Source: Endozoicomonas elysicola
GTDB taxonomy: Bacteria > Pseudomonadota > Gammaproteobacteria > Pseudomonadales > Endozoicomonadaceae
Length of the DNA stretch: 64,000 nucleotides
Direction of reading: 5' to 3'
Assembly (NCBI RefSeq): GCF_000710775.1
Contig: NZ_JOJP01000001.1
Coordinates: forward strand, 2,153,729 to 2,217,728
Below the pieces are notes generated by a model. It saw only the letters and a list, made by a program, of their open reading frames with translations. It was not told the DNA's origin and did no database searches. This document shows, in pieces, positions 27,180 through 36,017 of the stretch (position 1 is the first letter of the stretch; every line of letters starts with the position of its first letter). The position numbers and the translations under genes are program-made.

Positions 27180-30100
27180 ATGCTCAACAGTTTGATGAAG
27201 TGGAGCTGGAGACTTCTGATTACAGGACTGAGCATTCTGGTGGTTATGGTTGCTTTTGGGCGCTTGATGTTCAGTGCATTGCCTGTCTTACAACCTGAAT
27301 TTTCCCGTTTTCTCAGTGGTCGTTTAAATGCTGACCTTCAGGTTGAGTCCATGACGGCTAAATGGAATGGCGGTGAGCCATGGCTGTCTCTGCGAGGTCT
27401 GACACTTAAGGGAAAAGAGGCGGACGTTACCGGCTTCAGCATTGAGCAGCTGGATATGGAACTGAGCCTAAGGGAGTCATTACTTCACTGGGCACCGGTA
27501 TTTACGGCTCTGGAAGTCAAAGGTGTGAATATTGACCTGGTGCAGGGTGATGGTGCCCGATGGACCCTCTCGGGCATCCAGCAGATTGCCGGCTCATCAT
27601 TACAAACTCCGGAATACCGTAAAGGCTCCTTACTGGAGTGGCTGTCTCTTCAGCAGATGGTTGATATCCACAATATTCGACTGAATCTGAGGAAGGCCAA
27701 TGGCGAAAGCAGTGATATTAATGGCCGTTACCTGACGGTTCTGACGGATGATAATCGAAAAGAGTTGTCCGCCAGGCTTGAAGTTGGCGGTGGTTACTTT
27801 GAAATTGAAGGTAATGGCACCTCCAGTCGAGGCTTATTTTCACAGTGGCAGGGTATCGCGAAAGCCAGTGACCTTAATGCTGAACAGCTCTGTGCGTTAT
27901 GGGCGGGTTGTTATGATGATGTGCTGGTTGCCATGGTTGAGTTCGATACCCAGTGGCACTACGACAATGAACACTGGCAGGTGCAGGGGCGTGTTGCGTC
28001 TCCGGATGTGGCTTATGTTGATAACTCTGGCAACCTGAGCCATCTCTCAGGGCAGTCGCAGCTGTTTATCCAGGGAGAGAGAGAGTCCAGCTGGCAGATC
28101 TGGTTGAATGATCTGCAGTTGGAAAATCGCTTGCATAACGGTGCTAACTATCAGTGGGAAAGCAGTTGGTATCTGACCGGTGGTCGAACCGATGAGTATA
28201 CGATTACTGCTGCGACAGAAACACTGAACCTTGACCTTCTTAAGCGTTGGGTTCTGGATACTGATGCATTACCAAAACCGGTAGCTGATCTGATACAGAC
28301 CCTGAACCCCAAAGGTCAGTTGAATGATCTTGCCATTCGCCTTTTCCCTTCCCGAAAACCCTTTGATTTTGATTTGAGTGCGCGCCTGGATAATGTGTCC
28401 GTTGATGCCTGGGAGGGGGCGCCCTCGGGAGGCAATGTCAGTGGTCAATTAAGGATGAACCTGTTACAGGGGTATCTGGATCTTGATACCCATCAGTTCC
28501 AGCTGGGTTTTCCTGAACTGTTTCGCGAAACATGGACATTCGATACGGCCCGGGCTCGACTTTATTGGGACGTTATCGACGACTTTTATATTCTGAGGTC
28601 TGATGATCTTGCCCTGAAAGGACCTGAAGGGGATTTAAAGGGTAAATTAAGGCTGGATGTCCCATTACTGTGGAACGAAGGTGAAAGTCTGGATATGGCG
28701 CTTACCGTCGGCATGAGTAATGGTGATGCTCGATATACTGGGAAATATCTGCCGGCTCTGATGCCTATGGACAGTGATCTGACTCACTGGCTGGATACGG
28801 CGATTCGCAAAGCCGATATTTCTGGTGGGGGCTTTATATACAACGGTGCCCTTGTTGGTGGCGACGAGGTTGGAGGAGGCAGTTCTGGTGATGGCTCTCA
28901 GGATTCCCGCTGGGGACTGTTTTTTGATATCAGTAATGGAGAACTGGATTACGAGCCAGACTGGCCTGTCATTACCGCATTGAAAGGGCAGGTTTATGTT
29001 AATGATGACCGGGTTGAAGTGCTGGCTGAAAGTGCTGAATCAGCCGGTGGCAGGCTAGATAATATTGTGGCCAGCGTTCCCTTGACAGGGGAGTCGATTC
29101 TCAAAATCAGCAGCCACCTGAATGCTGATGGTGAAACACTCAAATACTTTCTTACGCAAACACCGATTAATGACTGGATGGAAGGGGAGGCCAGAAAGTG
29201 GCAGCTGGATGGTGGGTTGAATGCGGGGCTTAATTTGACACTTCCTCTTGATGATCTGGACCGTTCAGCAGTGGATATTCGGTCAGCCGTTAATGACTTC
29301 CGGTTCGCTATTCCAGACCTCAATATTGATGTGAATGGCATTGATGGCGATTTATCGTTCAGCACTGAGCGCGGTCTATTTGCGAAACAACTGTCCGGCA
29401 GGTTCTTTGGTCAGCCAGCTAACTTCCAGATTCGTTCTGCGGTTGTGAATCAGCAGCCCGTGACCACCGATATAGACTGGAGTGGCAGAATATCTGTTCC
29501 TTCCCTTCAGGACTGGTTGAAGCTGGACTGGCTTAGTTTGCTGGAAGGTGAAACTGATTATCGTGCCCGATTATCACTCGGGCTGGATCAAGGGAGCACC
29601 GAACTCAGAGTGGACAGTGAACTGCTCGGGGTTGAAGTTGAATTACCGGATCCCATCGGTAAAACGGCTGATACGCCACTCCCTCTTGATCTTTCCCTGG
29701 TTAAAAAAGAGGGACATGAGTTGTTGAATGTTTCTCTGGCCAATCTGGGCAGACTGGAGATGAAAATGACGCCAGAATTTGCCCCGGAGTCTGCCTTGAT
29801 TACCCTTGGGGATGACCCGTCAGCCCATCAAAAATCGGTAGATTGGCAGAGAGCTGACAGCAATACGTTTCTAGTGACGGGGAACTTACCGGTTCTGGAT
29901 ATTGATCCATGGAAGGAACGTTTTGAGGGGCAGCCTGGTAAGCCCGGTGAGCAACAGCTGGCTTCACGTATAGAAGTCGACAATGTTCGTATTGGCTTAT
30001 TGAAGTATGGTGAATATCAATGGCCGGATGTTTCAGTCTCGCTTCAGCAGCAGGCTCAGCAGAAAGAGACTCAACTTGAAAGAAAAGGGATGAAGCTGAG

Positions 30101-31139
30101 TGTTGATGGGCAGAAACTAAGAGGTGATTTATGGATCCCAGAGCAGCGGGTAACCCCCTGGAAGCTGACTGTTGATCACGTTTATCTGCCTGAATCCGAC
30201 TCGAAAGAAGTGCCGCCTGACAAAGGAAGTAAAGAGCCTGTTGATAGCCTTGCGGACGTGAATCCGGCAACGTTGCCCAATCTTGATGTGAACATCAGCC
30301 GTATTCAGGTGGGGAGCCGGGCACCGGCAAGTATTGGCTTCAAGCTTCGCCATGCTCCGAATGGCGTTAAGGTTGATAATATTACTGGTGAACTGTCGGG
30401 TGTCTCTCTCTCAGGCCTGGCGGACTGGGTACAGATGGATGGTGAGCAGCGTAGCTGGGTTCAGGGAACATTAAAGGGCTCCGGTATAAAAGATCTTCAA
30501 AAGGCTCTTGGTTTTTCAGGCTTTCTTGAAGCAAAAGAGAGTCGCTTTGATGCCAGCCTCAACTGGGAAGGGTCACCGATCGGAGGTGAAATTGCTACCA
30601 TGAAAGGTCGGGTTGACCTCCTGCTGAAAAAAGGGCGGTTGCGGAAGGTGGATAGCAGCTCCTCTGGAGCGCTGAAAGTGTTTGGTATTTTTAATACTGA
30701 AGCGCTGGCACGCAGAATCCAGCTGGATTTTTCCGACCTTTATTCATCCGGTATTAGCTTTGACCAGATTCGGGGGAGCCTGAATTTTAACCAAGGTGTT
30801 ATAACCTTTGATTCACCCATGGTGATTGAAGGTCCTTCGTCTGATTTCAAACTGGACGGCACTATCGATACCAATCGTGAAGAACTGGATTTGAGCCTGG
30901 TAGTTACTCTGCCGGTCTCGTCTAATCTGCCCATTCTCAGTGTTCTTTTAGGAACAGCGCCTCAGGTGGCTGGGATTATCTATATTGCCGACAAGCTCGT
31001 GGGCAAACAGGTGGATCAGCTGGCGAGTATTCGCTATCGGATTAAAGGGTCTTTTGATGACCCTAAAATGACACTGGATAAGCTGTTTTCCAATAAGCCT
31101 CGGAAAAATCAGGGAAAGAAAACAGGCAGTAGTCCTTAG
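27180..31139 (+). CDS. yhdP: YhdP-family AsmA-like envelope lipid transport protein
   Basis: A 1319-aa protein of the YhdP/TIGR02099 type. ATG at 27180 is preferred over the TTG at 27090: GGTGG lies upstream and a single N-terminal transmembrane helix (LLITGLSILVVMVAFGRLMF) follows at once. The rest is a very long periplasmic beta-rich body, as in AsmA-like bridge proteins, ending in DUF3971/AsmA-like repeats (FGIFNTEALARRIQLDFSDL, LDGTIDTNREELDLSLVV) and a basic tail. YhdP helps move phospholipids to the outer membrane in E. coli. It is the last gene of the mre-rng block here; a terminator follows. Confidence 0.92.
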   Translation: MLNSLMKWSWRLLITGLSILVVMVAFGRLMFSALPVLQPEFSRFLSGRLNADLQVESMTAKWNGGEPWLSLRGLTLKGKEADVTGFSIEQLDMELSLRESLLHWAPVFTALEVKGVNIDLVQGDGARWTLSGIQQIAGSSLQTPEYRKGSLLEWLSLQQMVDIHNIRLNLRKANGESSDINGRYLTVLTDDNRKELSARLEVGGGYFEIEGNGTSSRGLFSQWQGIAKASDLNAEQLCALWAGCYDDVLVAMVEFDTQWHYDNEHWQVQGRVASPDVAYVDNSGNLSHLSGQSQLFIQGERESSWQIWLNDLQLENRLHNGANYQWESSWYLTGGRTDEYTITAATETLNLDLLKRWVLDTDALPKPVADLIQTLNPKGQLNDLAIRLFPSRKPFDFDLSARLDNVSVDAWEGAPSGGNVSGQLRMNLLQGYLDLDTHQFQLGFPELFRETWTFDTARARLYWDVIDDFYILRSDDLALKGPEGDLKGKLRLDVPLLWNEGESLDMALTVGMSNGDARYTGKYLPALMPMDSDLTHWLDTAIRKADISGGGFIYNGALVGGDEVGGGSSGDGSQDSRWGLFFDISNGELDYEPDWPVITALKGQVYVNDDRVEVLAESAESAGGRLDNIVASVPLTGESILKISSHLNADGETLKYFLTQTPINDWMEGEARKWQLDGGLNAGLNLTLPLDDLDRSAVDIRSAVNDFRFAIPDLNIDVNGIDGDLSFSTERGLFAKQLSGRFFGQPANFQIRSAVVNQQPVTTDIDWSGRISVPSLQDWLKLDWLSLLEGETDYRARLSLGLDQGSTELRVDSELLGVEVELPDPIGKTADTPLPLDLSLVKKEGHELLNVSLANLGRLEMKMTPEFAPESALITLGDDPSAHQKSVDWQRADSNTFLVTGNLPVLDIDPWKERFEGQPGKPGEQQLASRIEVDNVRIGLLKYGEYQWPDVSVSLQQQAQQKETQLERKGMKLSVDGQKLRGDLWIPEQRVTPWKLTVDHVYLPESDSKEVPPDKGSKEPVDSLADVNPATLPNLDVNISRIQVGSRAPASIGFKLRHAPNGVKVDNITGELSGVSLSGLADWVQMDGEQRSWVQGTLKGSGIKDLQKALGFSGFLEAKESRFDASLNWEGSPIGGEIATMKGRVDLLLKKGRLRKVDSSSSGALKVFGIFNTEALARRIQLDFSDLYSSGISFDQIRGSLNFNQGVITFDSPMVIEGPSSDFKLDGTIDTNREELDLSLVVTLPVSSNLPILSVLLGTAPQVAGIIYIADKLVGKQVDQLASIRYRIKGSFDDPKMTLDKLFSNKPRKNQGKKTGSSP

Positions 31140-31160
31140 CCTGAATATTTCATATTAACG

Positions 31161-31189
31161 AAGGGGGAAGGAGATCCCCTTTGCTTTTA
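31161..31189 (+). terminator. Terminator after yhdP
   Basis: AAGGGG and CCCCTT form a short stem followed by TTGCTTTT, 20 bases after the yhdP stop. Confidence 0.6.
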
Positions 31190-31271
31190 GGCGGGGTATT
31201 AATAATCAACCAAACTTTTTTCTGCCCCCATTGTTCTACTCTGGGAGCGTTACCATGCTGTGGGGATTTTT

Positions 31272-31340
31272 TTGAACCACAGAGAGCACAAAGGAGAAGA
31301 AGAGCGCTTCTTCATGATCCTTGCGATCTATATGGTTCTG
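31272..31340. repeat. AACCACAGAG palindromic repeat, copy 1 (degraded)
   Basis: The left arm TTGAACCACAGAGAGCACAAAGG is nearly the same as in copies at 35877 and 60759, with the inner GAAGAGCGCTTCTT loop region. The right arm has decayed (CCTTGCGATCTATATGGTTCT). Confidence 0.65.
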
Positions 31341-31705
31341 ATTGTTAACCCATGAAAGCAGGGAGCAGATGCTTAAACCTGATCGAGCTTAGTGGGCTTA
31401 GAGATCGAAGACCTGTGCGGATTTCATCAGGGCTAGAGGTGAATATGGCCTCATCCCAAGGCCGGACTCTCTATCAAGGAAGGGGGGAGTATTACTTTTT
31501 AGCCATTAAGGAAAATTGATCTTTATATCCTGGGACGGGCGGTCCATAGATTGTAAATCTAAGTGTACTTCTGCCTCAGCCAATATAGCTGACTAAGCTG
31601 TCTTCAAACAGAGTCGGAACTTTGCTTATGGCCACTTTCCAGCTTATGATTGGCATCGTCTATTTGCTGGAAGCATCTTAACGTTAAGGCGGTTTTAAGA
31701 GGGAC

Positions 31706-31873
31706 TCATGGAGTGTTTTCGTAACCCAGGTGTTTCTCACGCTCAGTGTTTAAAGCTGTTTCAATAGCCACCTTGGAAAGCACCTGTTCGTTGTAGCGAA
31801 GTCGTCAAGATTACTCGGATTTGATGGATTGGAAAGCTTCTTTAGCAAAAGCTTCAAGTTGTCTGGTATCCAT
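31706..31873 (-). pseudogene. IS256-family transposase relic (N-terminal fragment)
   Basis: Reading minus from ATG at 31873, one frame gives MDTRQLEAFAKEAFQSIKSE, then two stop codons within three codons, then SKVAIETALNTEREKHLGYE and another stop. Both halves match the conserved N-terminus of IS256-type transposases (LEALAKEA..IK and TVETALN.EL..HLGYE). The remaining ~340 residues are gone. GGAGACTGTAG near 31945 may be what is left of the terminal repeat. A dead element. Confidence 0.7.
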
Positions 31874-32015
31874 GTCTGCCTACCTCAACCACATTGGGTT
31901 TGAAGATAGGCAGAAACACAGTTCTATCTACAGTCTCCAGGCCATACATAACCAAGTTTTTTTGGTGGTGTTTACACACCACGATTTTTCACCATTTTTC
32001 GATTTGCCAGAAGGT

Positions 32016-33659
32016 TTATATCTTCTGTGATTTGAGGTGATTCGTTATATGAGCTACAGCTTTAGTATTTGCTTCGCATTCATACATTGAGCCATTCCAA
32101 AAAACCAAGTCAATCATGCCTGCAGTTGCTCTATCTACTAAATCACGATCACCTAATCTATCCTTTGTAGCTGTGTGTATTCGACACATATGTGGCGCTA
32201 GATGATTAAAAATCAGAGTCATTATTGGATTACTAAATTTCGTAGTACCTGCTTTTGTATAAGCGGCTTGCAAGTCTGATCCAACGCGTGAGGCTGCAAT
32301 ACATGGAAGAAGAAACAATCCATTTTGAGTACTAGGGGCTCCAGGATTAGCTACTTTAAATGCGAGGTTTGGAAAGGATTCCTGGAGTTTATTAAGTAAT
32401 TGATCCATTACTGGAGTGATTCGTTCATCCTCATGACTACATGGGGGGATATAGAGAGTAATTGGCCTGTTATTGTCAGTTGGAATATCCGCAATATTTT
32501 GTACCTCGGATGAAGAGCCTCCTCCAACTGCTCCATCTTGAGGATCCTTATCAGTGATTTTTTCTTTAACAACGTCTGAAACTGTTTTCATGCTCTTGTT
32601 ATTTAAAACACAATCATAAACTTCACCTTGCCAAAATCGGAGATCAACTACACCCATAGACCCAGGACCGGGAGAACTTTTATCAGTTAAGTTCTTGTAT
32701 GTGTCAAATGGATCGCGAACATGTTCTGCCTTTGAATGAAGAACAAGAATCAATGATTTAGAATCAGGACTTTGACTAACAGCACAGCGAATTTGTTTTG
32801 AAAGATCCTTACTATCGTTAGCGTACAAAGGAATAATAGCTAGACTATCAGAGCTTGAATCTCCAGATTCTTCAAAAACGCACCCAGGTATTTGTGTGCG
32901 AAGTTGTTTGATAACCTCCTGAACTAATTCTTTTTGTATGCCATTTGCAATAACTTTTTCTGGAATAAAATACTTTAATGTTTTATTCACAGCTTCTGGC
33001 CTGTCTTCTTGTAAAGCAGCTACGGATTGATTTTCTAAACTGCTTGTTGTCTGTTGTTGTAACATTGACCCAGATTTAGCGTTTAATTTTTCCGCTCGGA
33101 GATTCTCAAGTTGCATTCTCTCACTTTCTTGAACTACGGGCGTTTGAATTTCTGACCTGCCTTTTTGTGCAGTAGCTACGGTTTGATCTTCTAAACTACT
33201 TGTTGTCTGCTGTTGCACTGATTCTGATTTATCATTAATTTTTTCCAGTGCTTCCATTCTTTTTATTAATTCTTGTTGCATCAATGCTTGCTGTTGCATC
33301 AATGCTTGATGTTGCATCTCATAATATTCGCGTTGCACCATATTATCTTTTTGAAGCTCTGCTATTAATTTGTCCTGCTCTTCAACTTTTAGCATAAGTT
33401 CTTGAGTCATCGCGTTGCTATGTTCGCTCTGCACCTCCAGCATGGAAGCGTTGGTATCGCTAACTTCAATCTTTCTTTTTTTTCCGGCACTGTCATTAAG
33501 TGAGGCACAGCCTGGGCTCTGTGATAAAAAATGAACTGAAGTATCAGCTTTAGTCCAGCGAGAAGGGGTAGCACTGCTTTCCTCAGATTTGGGTAAAGTA
33601 GTCTTGCACGTATGAAAAAATGAATCCGGAATGGCTGAGCCTGAGTTAATACTGTCCAT
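32016..33659 (-). CDS. Orphan 547-aa protein with coiled coil and duplicated C-terminal domain
   Basis: Not recognised. Residues 1-75 are polar, with KKRK at 60-63 followed by IEV, close to the SV40-type nuclear signal. Residues ~85-220 form a Gln/Glu-rich coiled coil with an internal repeat (144-170 and 195-222, both with QQQTTSSLE). The C-terminal part holds two copies of one domain, ~226-368 and ~398-546: each has a start strand (LKYFIP / ITLYIP), a helix, IIPLYA / LLPCIA, SLILVLHS / IMTLIFNH, and a closing GVVDLRFWQGEVYDC / GMIDLVFWNGSMYEC. AAGGAGG lies about 12 bases before the ATG. No signal peptide. Divergent from the 313-aa hydrolase-like gene. Confidence 0.75.
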   Translation of the reverse strand: MDSINSGSAIPDSFFHTCKTTLPKSEESSATPSRWTKADTSVHFLSQSPGCASLNDSAGKKRKIEVSDTNASMLEVQSEHSNAMTQELMLKVEEQDKLIAELQKDNMVQREYYEMQHQALMQQQALMQQELIKRMEALEKINDKSESVQQQTTSSLEDQTVATAQKGRSEIQTPVVQESERMQLENLRAEKLNAKSGSMLQQQTTSSLENQSVAALQEDRPEAVNKTLKYFIPEKVIANGIQKELVQEVIKQLRTQIPGCVFEESGDSSSDSLAIIPLYANDSKDLSKQIRCAVSQSPDSKSLILVLHSKAEHVRDPFDTYKNLTDKSSPGPGSMGVVDLRFWQGEVYDCVLNNKSMKTVSDVVKEKITDKDPQDGAVGGGSSSEVQNIADIPTDNNRPITLYIPPCSHEDERITPVMDQLLNKLQESFPNLAFKVANPGAPSTQNGLFLLPCIAASRVGSDLQAAYTKAGTTKFSNPIMTLIFNHLAPHMCRIHTATKDRLGDRDLVDRATAGMIDLVFWNGSMYECEANTKAVAHITNHLKSQKI

Positions 33660-34082
33660 AATGCTGTTAAACCTCCTTGAAATGCTTTTAAATTAATGTG
33701 CGCACTAAACTGTTGAGTTCAACAAACTCAAAAAGTTCAATTTTTTCCAGAAGTTTCTCGACCTTAGTAGGATTGAGAGTAGTTGATCCAGTTCGTTGAT
33801 TGAGATTTTATACATGATTCAAGGCCTGCCCTTGAATTTGAGCTGATGAGTTTGCTGATTAATGTGAGTTCGATGTTCAGAAAGTGATTATGATGATCTT
33901 TCCCCGTTGCTTAATCAGATGTTTAGGTGATTGATTGCTTTTGTTCAACCAATGGTGCTTTTTATACAGCATGGAAAGCGATTTTCTCTCTCAATATTGT
34001 TTAAAGGTTTTTTTTAGGAACTTTAATCGTAAATAATAATCAATATTAAATATTTTATTAGATAAAAAAATAAGGAGGTTTT
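33660..34082. other. AT-rich divergent intergenic region
   Basis: 423 bases between the divergent 547-aa and 313-aa genes, very AT-rich towards the right end (runs of TAAAT and ATAAAAAAATAA before the ribosome site). It must hold both promoters. No gene or clear operator seen. Confidence 0.45.
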
Positions 34083-35024
34083 ATGGAGCCTGTCTCAGGA
34101 ATGTACTCCTCAGGATTGCTGTATTCAACTTATGAGCATGATTCAAATGTTTGTGAATTAGGCTCAAATGACAGATTTTCCAAAGTAGCTCAGTCAGATC
34201 GGGTTCTGAATTTTAAAAAAGAGTCTAATTATGAAAATGGTTCTGAGCTTGGAAATAAACCGTGTGAAAAAAGTATTTTTACACGTGCTTATGTGGCAAT
34301 AAAAAAATGTGTTGCTTATCTTGCGTTTAAAATTCATTGGGCTTTGGGATATACCCTCAGTGAACCTATTGAAGCGTTAAAACTGATTATTCCATTAATA
34401 AAAGGGAGGAAAGAAACATTTACCAGCTATGAGCTAAATAGTAGAACCATCCGACGACATGAGGTTCCTCTCATTATGGCGCATGGTGATGCGTCGAATC
34501 AGGGTGTCTGGACACACCTTGGTAAAGCATTGAAGGAAAATGATGCTGGCCCGGGGTTCACCGTTAATATGCCTGAGGATCGAGCCAAACGAGCTGATGT
34601 CTTGCTGGAAAGGATCAAAGATGTTGCGAAGGCTGCTAACTCCAGCCCTGAGTTAGGTTCGGTAACAGTGGACCTGGCTGGTCAGTCATGGGGGGTGAGG
34701 ACTGTTCTGGAAGTCATACCAAAGCTGCCGGACAATATAAAGGTTCGAAACTGTTTCCTTATGAGTCATTCACGTCTTCCAATTCAGAATGAGTTAAAAA
34801 ATGGAATAGAGAAGTGTCAGGGGCAAATAGTAACTTTCCATGGAGGCTGTGATCCATATGAAATCGAAGACAAAGAAGATTGTTATTATATTGAGGATGA
34901 GTGTGTCTGTCCCTCTGTTGTCATTGATACATCGGGTCATTTTGGGCTACTCACCCATAAAAAGGTTATGAATAAAATTGTTGAAGTCCGGAGGCAACAA
35001 GGAAGCCTGTCACAGGGGGGATGA
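34083..35024 (+). CDS. Alpha/beta-hydrolase-like protein, possible lipase
   Basis: A 313-aa protein with an ideal ribosome site (AAGGAGG, four bases before ATG). Residues 1-60 are polar; ~65-105 contain a semi-hydrophobic helix region. From ~127 an alpha/beta hydrolase core appears: VPLIMAHGDASNQGVW with the HG oxyanion motif, the nucleophile elbow LAGQSWGVR with Ser202 in G-x-S-x-G, and a late His286 in DTSGHFGLL; Asp257 in GGCDPYE may complete the triad. This points to an esterase or lipase of unknown substrate. Cys are unusually frequent near the C-terminus. It is divergent from the 547-aa gene. Family call is moderate, substrate unknown. Confidence 0.72.
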   Translation: MEPVSGMYSSGLLYSTYEHDSNVCELGSNDRFSKVAQSDRVLNFKKESNYENGSELGNKPCEKSIFTRAYVAIKKCVAYLAFKIHWALGYTLSEPIEALKLIIPLIKGRKETFTSYELNSRTIRRHEVPLIMAHGDASNQGVWTHLGKALKENDAGPGFTVNMPEDRAKRADVLLERIKDVAKAANSSPELGSVTVDLAGQSWGVRTVLEVIPKLPDNIKVRNCFLMSHSRLPIQNELKNGIEKCQGQIVTFHGGCDPYEIEDKEDCYYIEDECVCPSVVIDTSGHFGLLTHKKVMNKIVEVRRQQGSLSQGG

Positions 35025-35112
35025 ATGGAGATAAGCTACCTTCCATGGCTTACATCCTATCAGCAGTAATAACCTTTCTGACTTCCCCATGACTTGCATG
35101 GGGGTTGTAGAA

Positions 35113-35721
35113 TCAGGATTCCGGCTGATTTGCTTCTGTACCGTCGAAACGCAGTCTGAAAGTCACTGGTACGGATTGAGAGATGCTCTTCACACCTGCC
35201 AGATCGATCAATTTCTGAATACCAGGCATCAGTCCATAGTCACTGACATCCAGCAGTATGGGTTTGGCGGTGGCTACTTCAACGGTTTTCTTATCAAGCA
35301 GGGTGACATTTATGAACTCACGGAATCGCTTGGTTTTACCATGCAGTTTAACTTTGGCTGAGACCCGCACTTTTTCAGTTGCACCCACGCTCAGGCGTTT
35401 ATAAATATCTTTACTCAGGCTGATTTCAACATCAGCGGTAGGGTACTTCGACGTATCAAAAAAGATATTCCTGAGCCGGTTGTCTCGTTTATCAATCCCT
35501 GTGCTCAGGCTGGCAAGGTCAATGGTCAGCTTTGCTTTTCCATCATCGGTGACATTGGCATCAAATGATTCAAAATGACCCACCGTGCCAATCTGGGCTG
35601 CTTTGATAAAGGTGAAATACAGTTCTGACTGGCTCTTATCGAGACTCCATTGTGCCTGGGCATTGCCAAAAATGACCAGACCGAAAAGTGTCAGTACTTT
35701 CAAAAGCGTGTTAAACCGCAT
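35113..35721 (-). CDS. YceI family periplasmic protein
   Basis: A 202-aa protein with a signal peptide (LLKVLTLFGLVIFGNAQAQ) and the YceI lipocalin-like fold. It starts after cleavage with WSLDKSQSELYFTFIKAAQIGT, then GHFESFDANV, STGIDKRDNRLRNIFFDTSKYP and VKLHGKTK, all typical. YceI proteins bind isoprenoid-like amphiphiles in the periplasm and are induced by base or stress in E. coli. It lies between the hydrolase-like gene (convergent) and the RND operon upstream on the same strand, separated from the latter by a palindromic repeat. Confidence 0.9.
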   Translation of the reverse strand: MRFNTLLKVLTLFGLVIFGNAQAQWSLDKSQSELYFTFIKAAQIGTVGHFESFDANVTDDGKAKLTIDLASLSTGIDKRDNRLRNIFFDTSKYPTADVEISLSKDIYKRLSVGATEKVRVSAKVKLHGKTKRFREFINVTLLDKKTVEVATAKPILLDVSDYGLMPGIQKLIDLAGVKSISQSVPVTFRLRFDGTEANQPES

Positions 35722-35876
35722 AGAACTTCCCTGAGTTAGCTTTATTTTTATAAATCGAGGTTGAATCCTAAAGGGAGTGTTGTGGATATTACAACGTTAG
35801 AATGGATGATTGTTGAAAAAACATCGATATTCTGGGGGGATATGAAGTATTTATTGCCAGTGTCATCAGATAACGA

Positions 35877-35953
35877 TTGAACCACAGAGATCACAAAGTA
35901 CACGAAGAAGGGCTTTCTTTTCCTTTGTGCGCTTTGTGATCTCTGTGGTTCAA
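35877..35953. repeat. AACCACAGAG palindromic repeat, copy 2
   Basis: TTGAACCACAGAGATCACAAAG (left arm, split here as two parts) and its exact inverse CTTTGTGATC-TCTGTGGTTCAA bound a 77-base element that folds into a near-complete hairpin. Upstream TGAAGTATTTAT is shared with copy 3. Lies between the RND operon end and yceI. Confidence 0.85.
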
Positions 35954-36017
35954 AAAACATCACCGAAGCTTGGTCTGACCCTCCTGGCGAATCAATGATT
36001 CAGAGGCAGGCAGTGAC

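Larger units (their letters stand above)
31140..32015. other. Degraded intergenic region after yhdP
   Basis: 876 bases with no intact gene. It contains the yhdP terminator, a degraded copy of the AACCACAGAG repeat and an IS256-type transposase relic (each listed). A small perfect hairpin at 31967-31984 lies downstream of the 547-aa gene but is followed by A's on that strand, so it is not a normal terminator. Confidence 0.6.

Noticed and set aside
31967-31984. Perfect hairpin GTGGTGT-TTAC-ACACCAC as terminator of the 547-aa gene
   Set aside because: On that strand it is followed by A's, not T's.
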